From Streptomyces radiopugnans (GTDB taxonomy: Bacteria > Actinomycetota > Actinomycetes > Streptomycetales > Streptomycetaceae): DNA of 64,000 bases. The stretch is from positions 1-64,000 of the forward strand of contig NZ_FOET01000011.1 in the NCBI RefSeq assembly GCF_900110735.1, given 5' to 3'. The notes under the pieces were generated by a model that was given only the letters and a program-made list of their open reading frames with translations, ran no database searches and had not been told where the DNA came from. Both the position numbers and the translations under genes were made by a program. Of this stretch, positions 15,818 through 23,376 are shown one piece after another (position 1 is the stretch's first letter; the number at the start of each line of letters is the position of its first letter).

Positions 15818-16885
15818 ATGCCGGACGACGTTCCCCCCGCTCCGGGACGGCACCGCCCCGCGTCCCCGTACGGCACCGACCACCCCCGGCCGGGGAACAC
15901 CCCGGACCGCGCCCCCGCACCCCCGCCGGCGGCGGCACCCGAGAACTGCCCGCCCCCGCCCCCGCCCCCGCCCCTGCCGCCGACGCCCGCCGCCGCACCA
16001 CTGCGGATCGTCGTCGCCGACGACAACCCGGTCGTGCGGGCGGGCCTGACCGTGCTGCTCCAGGGGCGCGACGACATCCGGGTGGTCGCCGAGGCGGCCG
16101 ACGGCCGTGAGGCCTACGAGGCCACCCGGCGGCACCGGCCCGACGTGGTGCTGCTGGACGTCCGCATGCCGGGCGTCGACGGCATCTCGGCCCTGCCGCA
16201 CCTGGTCCGCCTGGCACCCGTGCTGATGCTGACGTACAGCCGCGAGAGCGAGGTCGTCCACGAGGCGCTGCGGCTGGGGGCCGGAGGCTACCTGGTCCAC
16301 GGGGAGTTCACCGCCGACCAGTTGGTCGCGGCCGTCCGCGACACCAGGGAGGGCCGGGCCCACTTCACGTCCACGGCCTCCAACGCGCTCCTGGCCGGCC
16401 TGCGCGGCGGTGCGGCGGCCGCTCCGGGGCAGCCGCTGCCCGAGGGGCTCGGCACGGCCTTCACCGGCTCCGGCTACCAGCCCGCGGTTCCAGGGCGGAT
16501 ACGTGCGACCGCACACGATGATCCGGAGCAAATCCCCCGTCACGCAACGAACCAACTGCGCTCATCCGAAGGAGTTTCGGCATCTGATGCGCCACATTCC
16601 TTCCGAAGCGCTTCGCATAAGCAATCCCATGTGGCACAGTCTGTTCCTGTCCCGGGAGCTTCCGGGGCGGAGCGGTTCGGCCTGAGCGGCAGGGAGGCGG
16701 AGGTGATGGAGTTGATCGCATCCGGCATGGCCAATCCGCAGATCGCCGCCGCCTGCTTCATCAGCGAGAAGACGGTCAAGAACCACATCAACCGGATCTT
16801 CGCCAAACTGCACGCCGGAAGCCGCAGCGAGGCCATCGCGGTCTGGCTGGGCACGGCGCGAAGGGGGTCGGACGGCCGTGGCTGA
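15818..16885 (+). CDS. NarL-type response regulator with long atypical linker
   Basis: Protein of 355 residues, much longer than the usual 210-225. A Pro-rich tail (1-60, with a run of eight prolines) precedes a receiver domain (about 61-180) with acidic pair Asp68-Asp69, phospho-acceptor Asp114 and Thr139. The conserved Lys after beta-5 appears to be His161 (GGYLVHGE). A linker of about 100 residues (185-285) leads to a LuxR/GerE helix-turn-helix (about 287-348, SEKTVKNHINRIFAKL). The linker DNA around 16561-16650 is about 55% G+C against about 72% around it. The protein is the best candidate to bind the shared tripartite element, because its gene lies directly upstream of one copy and between pilus genes. 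The missing Lys leaves phosphorylation control uncertain. Confidence 0.9.
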   Translation: MPDDVPPAPGRHRPASPYGTDHPRPGNTPDRAPAPPPAAAPENCPPPPPPPPLPPTPAAAPLRIVVADDNPVVRAGLTVLLQGRDDIRVVAEAADGREAYEATRRHRPDVVLLDVRMPGVDGISALPHLVRLAPVLMLTYSRESEVVHEALRLGAGGYLVHGEFTADQLVAAVRDTREGRAHFTSTASNALLAGLRGGAAAAPGQPLPEGLGTAFTGSGYQPAVPGRIRATAHDDPEQIPRHATNQLRSSEGVSASDAPHSFRSASHKQSHVAQSVPVPGASGAERFGLSGREAEVMELIASGMANPQIAAACFISEKTVKNHINRIFAKLHAGSRSEAIAVWLGTARRGSDGRG

Positions 16886-16941
16886 CCACACGGCGGGCCC
16901 CGGAGCCCGGACAGCGGCGAAGGAGGCCGGACTCCGGCTTT

Positions 16942-16997
16942 GGGCCCGTACTTGGGCCCACGGACCCATGCGGACCGGTGGCGTTCCGGCGTACGTT
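16942..16997 (+). promoter_or_regulatory. Tripartite GGGCCC element, site 2, flp promoter
   Basis: Half-sites GGGCCC 16942-16947, GGGCCC 16954-16959 and GGACCC 16962-16967 are spaced 12 and 8 bp. The -10 hexamer TACGTT lies at 16992-16997, 24 bp further on. It is nearly identical to site 1 over 30 bases. The predicted transcript starts near 17004, giving a leader of about 100 bases before flp, long enough for post-transcriptional control. Confidence 0.82.
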
Positions 16998-17106
16998 CCC
17001 CATGTCGCAGGCGAGACCGGCCGGGAGGAGGCCGGAGACGCGGGCGGCACCGCAGAGACCTATCCGTCGGCCGTCGACCGGTCGACCGGACTTGGAGGGG
17101 AACACC

Positions 17107-17343
17107 ATGAAGAACACCGCTCTGAAGCTGGCGACCGACACCAGGGTTCGCGTGAACGGCTGGGCCGACACCACCGTCGAGGCCATCGCCCGCCGGGGCG
17201 ACAAGGGCCAGACCGCGGTCGAGTACATCGGCATGCTGGTCGCGATCATCGCGATCATCGCCGTGGTGGCGAGCATGACGGACATCGGCGAGACCATCGG
17301 CAACACGATTCGGACCGTCGTCGGCACTGCCGGCGGGGAGTGA
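17107..17343 (+). CDS. flp: Flp/Fap-type major pilin
   Basis: Protein of 78 residues, the structural pilin. A leader of 34 residues ends in Gly34, followed by QTAVEY (Glu39 at +5) and a hydrophobic stretch (IGMLVAIIAIIAVVASM). The mature pilin would be 44 residues, typical for Flp. GGAGGGGA lies 6 bases before the ATG. It is the first gene after tripartite site 2 and its stop overlaps the start of the TadG-like gene, so it heads an operon running toward the toxin gene. Flp subunits are cleaved by the peptidase at 23956 and polymerised by CpaF-TadB-TadC. Confidence 0.95.
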   Translation: MKNTALKLATDTRVRVNGWADTTVEAIARRGDKGQTAVEYIGMLVAIIAIIAVVASMTDIGETIGNTIRTVVGTAGGE

Positions 17344-17999
17344 TTGCCTTCGTGGTCCCACGAAAGCAGCGCGAGGCCGGGCAGGCCGTCCCCATCTACA
17401 TCACGGTGGTGGCGAGCCTGCTCTTCCTCGCGCTCGCGTATTTCGTGGTCGGTCAGGCATCCGCCTCCCGCAACGGTGCCCAGTCGGCGGCCGACGCCGC
17501 AGCCCTGGCCGCCGCCCAGGACGCCCGGGACCAGCTCCGCCGGGGTCTGCTCGCCTCGGTCCTGAACCCCCGGAACTGGAGCGATCTCCTCAACGGCAAG
17601 GGGTTCGGAACGTACGGCGCCTGCCAGGAGGCACAGCGTTTCGCGGCGCGGAACGAGTCCGACGTGACCCCGGGCGGCTGTCGTCGGCTGGCCGACGGAC
17701 GGCTGGGCTTCACGGTGAAGGTGAAGACCCAGGAGCCGCTCGGGGAGACCGTCGTCCCGGGCACGGAGGACATCCACATGACGGCGGAGGCAACCGCGGT
17801 CATCGAACCGCGCTGCACCTTCAGGCCCGACGAGGAGAAACCGGAGGACGGAGAGGATCCGGACAACGGGGGCGGCAACGACAAGCCCGTCTTCCCCGGC
17901 AAGCTGACGTGTGACGGAAGGGACCGGTTCATCGACCCCGAGAACCTGGACTTCTTCCCCGACGCGGCGGACCTCTTCACCGTTCGGCTTTCAGGCTGA
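17340..17999 (+). CDS. TadG-like pilus-associated protein
   Basis: Protein of 219 residues. One N-terminal transmembrane helix (about 16-38) is followed by RNGAQSAADAAALAAAQDA, the characteristic motif after the helix in TadG/Flp-assembly proteins. The soluble part has four to five cysteines and an acidic, Asp/Glu/Gly-rich stretch near 160-185. The sequence before the helix is GQAVPIY, which lacks the Glu at +5 found in true prepilins, so processing is uncertain. GTG 17340 overlaps the flp stop; GTG 17352 is an alternative. The next gene begins after 36 bp. Confidence 0.85.
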   Translation: MIAFVVPRKQREAGQAVPIYITVVASLLFLALAYFVVGQASASRNGAQSAADAAALAAAQDARDQLRRGLLASVLNPRNWSDLLNGKGFGTYGACQEAQRFAARNESDVTPGGCRRLADGRLGFTVKVKTQEPLGETVVPGTEDIHMTAEATAVIEPRCTFRPDEEKPEDGEDPDNGGGNDKPVFPGKLTCDGRDRFIDPENLDFFPDAADLFTVRLSG

Positions 18000-18035
18000 C
18001 CGACAACGCGATCCACGAGCAGAGGACCAGCATTA

Positions 18036-18641
18036 ATGATCAGGTGGCAGACCCCCCGAATCCGTCGGACAGCGGTGGCTATCACGGCATCGCTGACTCT
18101 GGCCTTCACCCTGGCCGGTTGTGGAGGGGGCGAAGACGGTGGTGGAGACAAGACGACGGACAAGCCCTCGGCCGGGCGGACTGCCGACTCCCAAGAAGGC
18201 GGAACGGGAGGGAAGGGCAGGGTTGCGGACGACAGCGAGGTCATCGTCTCGGTCAAGGGGCCGGAGAGCATTGTCCTTGATGTCAACTCCGTGGTCAGAG
18301 ACTCCGGAGGGTTCGTCACAGTCAATGGAGTACTCAAGAACACGTCGGACGAGGACTTCGTCGGCGCTACCCGCTGGACGGGGCCGGAACTGGAACTGAT
18401 CAGAGCTGCCGGCGGTTCTCTGGCCGGTGCCACTCTTGTCGACAAGGCGGAGAAGAAGCGTTACTACGTCCTACGTGACACGGAGAACCGTCCGTTGGCC
18501 ACGATGAAGATCGGCACTGTCAAGGCGAACTCCGAGCAGAACGTCTTCATGCAGTTCCCCGCGCCGCCGGAGAGCACCGTCGAGGTGGACCTCCAGATCC
18601 CGACCTTCCAGAACGCCACCCTTGAGATCACGGGTGAGTGA
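18036..18641 (+). CDS. Lipoprotein of unknown function in the flp operon
   Basis: Protein of 201 residues with signal peptide and lipobox LAGC (Cys at about 29), then a Gly/Asp/Lys-rich tether (30-65) and a domain of about 130 residues with beta-strand character (VIVSVKGPESIVLDVNS, VTVNGVLKNTSDEDF), resembling an Ig-like/DUF-type fold. I do not recognise the family. Base composition is somewhat lower in G+C than in neighbouring genes. It lies between the TadG-like gene and the OmpA-domain gene, whose start nearly overlaps its stop, suggesting the two act together outside the membrane. Confidence 0.82.
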   Translation: MIRWQTPRIRRTAVAITASLTLAFTLAGCGGGEDGGGDKTTDKPSAGRTADSQEGGTGGKGRVADDSEVIVSVKGPESIVLDVNSVVRDSGGFVTVNGVLKNTSDEDFVGATRWTGPELELIRAAGGSLAGATLVDKAEKKRYYVLRDTENRPLATMKIGTVKANSEQNVFMQFPAPPESTVEVDLQIPTFQNATLEITGE

Positions 18642-18645
18642 CACG

Positions 18646-19281
18646 ATGACGATCACCCGTACCGCTGCTCTCGTGAGAGCACATCGGCATGCCGTCACGC
18701 TGACGTGCTCGGCCGTACTCGCTGTCGGCCTGAGCGTCGCCACCGTACCCACCGCACTCGCCGACGGCCCGACACCTTCGGCCGGCTCGGTGTTCGAGGG
18801 CGAGATCGACGCGGGCGACCCCGATCTCATGTTGGGCGACGGAGGAACCCTCGCCGAGCCCAAGGTTCTGGAGATCAAGCAGATCGTCGGTGACGAGGCC
18901 GGCGAGGAGCAGCGGGAGGACTCACCGTCCAACACCAAGTTCACGCTCCAGGCCGAAGTGCTCTTCGGCAGGGACAGCGCCAAGCTCAGCTCCGAGGCGA
19001 ACGACAGGATCAGGGGCATCGCCGAGGAGATCGAGGAGCAGGGCGCCACGGAGGTGAACGTCTTCGGGTACACGGACAACCTCGGCTCGTACGAGCACGG
19101 CAAGGTCCTGTCCAAGAAGCGCGCCGAGGCGGTGCACAAGCAACTGCTGAAGGACCTCGGCTCGGGCATCACGTTCAGCATCCGCGGCTACAGCGAGGAC
19201 AACCCGATCGCCGACAACTCCACGGAGGAGGGAAGGAAGAAGAACCGCCGGGTGGAGATCTCCTTCCCGCGCGGCGACTGA
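18646..19281 (+). CDS. OmpA-family (peptidoglycan-binding) exported protein
   Basis: Protein of 211 residues with a signal peptide (about 1-38, ending near TALADG) and a C-terminal OmpA domain (about 100-208). The domain shows VLFGRDSAKLSSEA, VFGYTDNLGS, LSKKRAEAV and the final NRRVEISF, which carries the Asp/Arg features used to grip diaminopimelate in peptidoglycan. In Gram-negative Tad loci an OmpA-like protein accompanies the secretin; here, without an outer membrane, it probably anchors the pilus or its exit site in the wall. ATG 18646 is chosen; GTG 18634, which overlaps the preceding stop region, is possible. Confidence 0.88.
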   Translation: MTITRTAALVRAHRHAVTLTCSAVLAVGLSVATVPTALADGPTPSAGSVFEGEIDAGDPDLMLGDGGTLAEPKVLEIKQIVGDEAGEEQREDSPSNTKFTLQAEVLFGRDSAKLSSEANDRIRGIAEEIEEQGATEVNVFGYTDNLGSYEHGKVLSKKRAEAVHKQLLKDLGSGITFSIRGYSEDNPIADNSTEEGRKKNRRVEISFPRGD

Positions 19282-19437
19282 TTCCACGGCCGGCCCGCCC
19301 GCGGCCGGTGTCGCACCCTCCACGGATCCGGACCGGTCGCCGTACCGGCGGACCGGTCCGGGCGTACCACCGCCCCTTCACCGTCCGCGCCCGCGCCCCG
19401 CCGCCGTGAAGCCCATGTGCACAGGAGCACCGTCACC

Positions 19438-20229
19438 GTGAAGACACACATCTCCCGCCTCCTGCCCGCTGCCGCCGCCGTGCTGGCGCTCGGCTTCGCC
19501 TCCGCCTGCGGCGGCTCCGGTTCGGGGGCCGCGGACGGGGAGGACGTGAAGGAACCCGGGCAGACCGGCACCTCCTCGTCCGCCTCCTTGTCCGCCGCCC
19601 CGGCCCCGGCGCGGACCACCCCGGCGGAGCCGGCGAGGACCCTGTCCCGGGAAGAGCTGGAGAAGGCGGCGCTGAGGACGGCCGACGTGTCCGGCTACAC
19701 CGTCAGGACGCCCTCGAAGGAGGAGGTCTCCGGCGCGGGCCGGGAGAAGGCCGACCGGGCCGAGTGCCAGCCGATCGCCTCGGTGATCGGGGGCGTGCCC
19801 CAGCCGGAGCCGGCCGAGATGGTCTACCGGCAGTTCATCACCACATCCAAGGACGAGGAGGCCGGCGGGCTGATCCTCTTCGAGATGCTCGGCGCGTACG
19901 AGCAGGAGTCCGCGAACCGCCTGATGGAGGGGTTGCGCAAGGCGGTCAAGGCGTGCGCGGGCGGCTTCACCACCAAGACCGGTGGCGACACCAGCAGGTA
20001 CTCCGGCGTCAGGGAGCTCACCGCCCCCACCGGCGCCGACGACGCCCTGGCCTACCAGGTGGACGGCGACTTCGAGGGCGACAGGGTGCCGCTGCTGTTC
20101 AAGGCGGTCCGCTCGGGCTCCAGTGTGGCGATCTTCTACTCGATGAACCTGATGGACTTCGCCGAGCCCGGGATTCCGCAGTCGGTGGTCACCGCCCAGG
20201 TCGAGAAGCTCAAGACGCCGAAGCGGTAG
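19438..20229 (+). CDS. Lipoprotein of unknown function upstream of the toxin
   Basis: Protein of 263 residues with a lipobox SACGG (Cys at about 24), a low-complexity Ala/Ser/Pro/Thr tether to about residue 65 and a domain of about 190 residues beginning LSREELEKAALRTADV. The pattern 'LxxAxLxxxDVxGY' followed by an alpha/beta domain is common in actinobacterial lipoproteins of the PknH/LpqN-like type, but I cannot name the family. GTG 19438 follows AGGAG at 19422-19426. It lies 156 bp after the OmpA-domain gene and 40 bp before the toxin gene, so it may take part in export or anchoring of that product. Confidence 0.82.
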   Translation: MKTHISRLLPAAAAVLALGFASACGGSGSGAADGEDVKEPGQTGTSSSASLSAAPAPARTTPAEPARTLSREELEKAALRTADVSGYTVRTPSKEEVSGAGREKADRAECQPIASVIGGVPQPEPAEMVYRQFITTSKDEEAGGLILFEMLGAYEQESANRLMEGLRKAVKACAGGFTTKTGGDTSRYSGVRELTAPTGADDALAYQVDGDFEGDRVPLLFKAVRSGSSVAIFYSMNLMDFAEPGIPQSVVTAQVEKLKTPKR

Positions 20230-20269
20230 AGCGGGGCGGAAGACGGCGGGGAACGAACGGGGGCGGGAC

Positions 20270-21973
20270 ATGCGGGGGCGGAGAACACGGACACGGCGGC
20301 GTCCCAGGGGCTTCTCCCTGGCGCGGATGCTGCGGTTGCGGTGTTCGGAGGGTGGTCAGACCTCGACGGAGTACGTCGGGATGGTCGTGGTGGTGGTCGC
20401 GATCGTCGGTGGTCTGGTGGCGGCGGGGGTGACCACGGAGCTGGGGCAGTCGGTCGGTGCGAAGATCTGCCGGGTCGTGGGCGGACAGTGCGGTCCCGCC
20501 GGTGGCGGGGACGGCGGGCAGCAGCCCGTCGCCGACGGCACCGGCGGCGGTCAGGCGCCGGCCGGTGACACCAGGACCCAGGAGGAGAAGGAGTACGAGC
20601 AGGCGGTCAGGGACCTGGAGGCCGCCAGGGAGGCGCTGGAGGGGGACGAGGAGAAGGCGAAGGAGGCGGCGAAGGAGCTGGCGAAGATCCTCGCCGAGGA
20701 GCTGGGGATCACCGATGCGCTGGACTGCATCACCGAGGGGGACGGTGCGGCGTGCACGGAGACGCTGATCAATGTGCTGACGTCGTTGATCGGTGGTGCG
20801 GTGGGGAAGCTGGCGGCGAAGTACGGGGCGCCGTGGAAGTGGAAGAAGGCCGTCGAGCTCGTCAGGAAGATCAAGAAGCACGGCGGCGACCTCTACGACG
20901 GCCTCAAGGGGATCATCGACGGCTCGAAGAAGGTCGACCGGCTCGAGGACAAGGTCGAGGAGCTGGAGAAGAAGCTCCCGGACAAGGACAGGAAGCCCGG
21001 CGAGCCCGGTACGAAGAAGCCCGTGGCCTGCAGGAACCACAGTTTTCCGCCGGGTACGCCGGTGTTGCTGGCGGATGGGAGCCGTCGGCCGATCGAGGAG
21101 GTGCGGGCCGGGGAGCTGGTGACGGTCACCGATCCGTACCGGGGGCTGACCACGGTCCGGCCGGTGGCGGGGACGATCACGACCGAGGACGACAAGGACT
21201 TCACCCGGCTGACGGTGCTGGCCGGGGGGCGTGCGGCCACGTTGACGGCGACCGACACCCATCCGTTCTGGCTGGTGGACGAGGCCCGTTGGGCGGAGGC
21301 GGGCGGGATCCGGCCCGGGGACGAGTTGCGCACTCCCGGGGGAGCGGCTCTGCGGGTGGTGGAGGTCGAGCGCTACGAGCGGCGGCAGCGCACCCACGAC
21401 CTGTCCATCGAGGACATCCACACCTACTACGTGGAGGTGGGCTCTGCCGCGGCCCTCGTCCACAACTGCCCGGTCAAGAAGCCCGGAGCCGACAAGCCCG
21501 GCGACCACCGGAAGTGGCCGAAGCCGTCCTGGCACAAGAACCTGAAGAATCCCAGGCTCGGCTCCAAGGACAAGGGCGACGGCGCGTGGGGTTCGAGGAA
21601 GCGGGCCGCGAACTCCGCGGCCGCCGAGCGGTGGATCCGGTACCAGGAGCAGGTGTCGGGGGTGAAGCGGGGCAAGGAGTACCTCGTCAAGAACCCCAAG
21701 GGCGGCCGGGACGTCGAGTTCGACGGCTGGGACTCCCAGCGGCAGACGTACCTGGAGGCGAAGTTCGGCTACGGGAAGTACGTGAAGGACGGCGAACTCC
21801 CCCAGGACGTCCGGGACCGGTGGGTCAAGCAGGCCCAGAGCCAGGTCAACGCCGCCGGCGGGAAACCCGTGGAGTGGCACTTCTCCAACAAGAGCGCCGC
21901 CGAGGCCGCGCAGGAGGCCTTCGAGGACGCGGGTATTAACGTGAAGGTCGTCCACACGCCCGTGAGGAAATAG
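20270..21973 (+). CDS. Prepilin-headed polymorphic toxin: Flp motif, Hint domain, REase-fold nuclease
   Basis: Protein of 567 residues built from distinct modules. Residues 1-54 are a basic leader, prepilin motif Gly29-QTSTEY (Glu34 at +5) and a hydrophobic helix (about 36-54), as in Flp. Residues 100-245 are charged and helical (EEKEYEQAVRDLEAAREAL, later KVDRLEDKVEELEKK). Residues 254-400 form a Hint autoprocessing domain: Cys254, TPVLLADGSRRPIEEV, THPFW and the terminal YYVEVGSAAALVHNC. Residues 401-567 are a PD-(D/E)xK toxin resembling Tox-REase-5, with VEFDG (Asp485) and LEAKFG (Glu496, Lys498). The immunity gene follows after 11 bp. The predicted model is insertion or export through the Tad machine, self-cleavage after Asn399, and release of a DNase. 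The Hint segment uses more G/T-ending codons than its flanks. Confidence 0.88.
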   Translation: MRGRRTRTRRRPRGFSLARMLRLRCSEGGQTSTEYVGMVVVVVAIVGGLVAAGVTTELGQSVGAKICRVVGGQCGPAGGGDGGQQPVADGTGGGQAPAGDTRTQEEKEYEQAVRDLEAAREALEGDEEKAKEAAKELAKILAEELGITDALDCITEGDGAACTETLINVLTSLIGGAVGKLAAKYGAPWKWKKAVELVRKIKKHGGDLYDGLKGIIDGSKKVDRLEDKVEELEKKLPDKDRKPGEPGTKKPVACRNHSFPPGTPVLLADGSRRPIEEVRAGELVTVTDPYRGLTTVRPVAGTITTEDDKDFTRLTVLAGGRAATLTATDTHPFWLVDEARWAEAGGIRPGDELRTPGGAALRVVEVERYERRQRTHDLSIEDIHTYYVEVGSAAALVHNCPVKKPGADKPGDHRKWPKPSWHKNLKNPRLGSKDKGDGAWGSRKRAANSAAAERWIRYQEQVSGVKRGKEYLVKNPKGGRDVEFDGWDSQRQTYLEAKFGYGKYVKDGELPQDVRDRWVKQAQSQVNAAGGKPVEWHFSNKSAAEAAQEAFEDAGINVKVVHTPVRK

Positions 21974-21984
21974 GACCGAAAACC

Positions 21985-22713
21985 ATGATCAATGTCACGG
22001 TACGGGGCTTCTGGGGACCGAGGAAGGAGAGCCCGCGCGAACTGGCCGACCGCTGGCTGGACTTCCTGGGGCGGCTGAGGGAGCTCGACGAGGAGGTCTT
22101 CTCCGACTGGCGGGAGGTCGCCGGGACCGGGCCCGGGTCCCCGCGGGCCGCGCTGGACCCGGAGGGGTTCGCGGCGTACATCGTCCGCAGCGACCCGGAC
22201 CTCGACGCGTACCCCGTCGGATACCGGACCAGTGTGTGGACGCGGCGCGAGGGGAGGCCGAAGGCCGAGATCGGGGTCTCGGCGGGCGGTGTCGCCGACG
22301 GTGTCCCGCAGAGCGTGGTGCTGAAGCTGCGCTCCGGGGAGGCGGACGAGAACGATCCGCTGATCGGCCGGCTGCCGCACGCGCTGGCCGCCCTCGCCGA
22401 CGCCTGGGACACCGACTGGGGGGACTTCGCCGACCGCGCCCTGATGTCCGCGGTCCGGGACGCCTTCGGCCTGGACAACTCCAGCCCCCGGTGCGGCCGG
22501 GCCGTCCACCTCTCCGCCGGGCGCGCGGCCCTCGTCCCCGGCGACCTGCCGGGCAGGAGGCTGCCCGTGGCGCACGGCGGGGTGGTCGTGGACCTGTCCG
22601 GCCCGGACGGGGAGGCGCCGGGGACGGACCTGGTGCTCTCGGTGAACGAGACCCTGCGCGGGACCGGGGCGCTGGCGCCCCTGCCGCTGCCCATGGACCG
22701 GCCGAAGTTCTGA
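21985..22713 (+). CDS. Immunity protein, Imm52-like, partner of the nuclease toxin
   Basis: Protein of 242 residues, soluble, without signal peptide. It starts 11 bp after the toxin stop, the standard arrangement for polymorphic toxin immunity genes. The N-terminal pattern (VRGFWGPRKESPRELADRW, then DWREVAG) fits the Imm52 family that pairs with Tox-REase-5 nucleases; this assignment is from memory of the family pattern. It would bind and block the nuclease in the producer's cytoplasm. It is the last gene of the flp-headed plus-strand unit; the next plus-strand gene has its own tripartite promoter. Confidence 0.75.
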   Translation: MINVTVRGFWGPRKESPRELADRWLDFLGRLRELDEEVFSDWREVAGTGPGSPRAALDPEGFAAYIVRSDPDLDAYPVGYRTSVWTRREGRPKAEIGVSAGGVADGVPQSVVLKLRSGEADENDPLIGRLPHALAALADAWDTDWGDFADRALMSAVRDAFGLDNSSPRCGRAVHLSAGRAALVPGDLPGRRLPVAHGGVVVDLSGPDGEAPGTDLVLSVNETLRGTGALAPLPLPMDRPKF

Positions 22714-22772
22714 GGAGCGCCCGCGCCCGGGCCCGCGCGGACCGGCCGCGGGTCCGGACCCGCGGCCGGGTT

Positions 22773-22827
22773 GGGCCCGGGATTGGGCCCGCGGGCTCAT
22801 GGCCCGCCGCCCGGTACGCCCTAGCGT
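22773..22827 (+). promoter_or_regulatory. Tripartite GGGCCC element, site 3
   Basis: Half-sites GGGCCC 22773-22778, GGGCCC 22785-22790 and GGGCTC 22793-22798 have the same 12 + 8 bp spacing as the other copies. A -10 hexamer TAGCGT at 22822-22827 begins after 23 bp. It should drive the small membrane protein gene at 22872, with a leader of about 38 bases. Confidence 0.8.
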
Positions 22828-22871
22828 CGTGCGGCGAGGGGGGGGACACGACGAAGGTAAGGCGGTTGGGC

Positions 22872-23354
22872 ATGGATTTCGGTGGCGGACACAGGAGCGG
22901 GGCCGGCCACCCGTACGGCGCGCCGGCGCGCGGGGACGGCGGGGCAGCGGGGGCCGCGCTGCCGGCGATGCTCCGGTCGTGGGCGGCGGGGATCGTGGTC
23001 CTGCTGGTGGCGCAGTCGCTCGTCGACCGGACGCTCGGCGAGTACGCCGTCACCCCGGAGCGCGTCGAGTCGTTCGGCTGGCGCATGGTGCTGTTCCACA
23101 TCCCCGCCGCCCTGTGTGTCGCGCTGGCCACCCTCGCCGCCGCGCGGCTGCACCGCGAGCCCTTCCGGGGCTCGCCCGCCGCGCATCTGACGGCCGCGCT
23201 GACCGTACCCCTGGTGGCGTACGGCGCGAGCCTGCTGATGATCGGTTCGCGCACGGACATGTCGGGCCAGGGAATCGCGCTGTCCGGCGCGGCCACGCTG
23301 GCGGGCTGCGCCGCCGGGATGGCGGCCGACCTGGTGATGGACTCCCGGCGCTGA
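22872..23354 (+). CDS. Small four-helix membrane protein of unknown function, Tad regulon
   Basis: Protein of 160 residues with four hydrophobic segments at about 36-53, 74-95, 107-125 and 132-153 and a Gly-rich N-terminal tail. I recognise no family. It has its own tripartite promoter (site 3), which ties it to the pilus regulon more firmly than position alone. Candidate roles are an accessory platform protein, a membrane partner of the peptidase, or a second layer of protection against the toxin; none is shown by the sequence. It converges with the DUF192 gene, 22 bp between stops. Confidence 0.75.
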   Translation: MDFGGGHRSGAGHPYGAPARGDGGAAGAALPAMLRSWAAGIVVLLVAQSLVDRTLGEYAVTPERVESFGWRMVLFHIPAALCVALATLAAARLHREPFRGSPAAHLTAALTVPLVAYGASLLMIGSRTDMSGQGIALSGAATLAGCAAGMAADLVMDSRR

Positions 23355-23376
23355 CCGGCGGCGCGGCCGCCCGGTG

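Noticed and set aside
16410-16685. Small open frame with an AAGGAG inside the response regulator gene
   Set aside because: It overlaps the linker of the regulator in another frame, the ribosome site is too far from the ATG, and the peptide has no recognisable feature.
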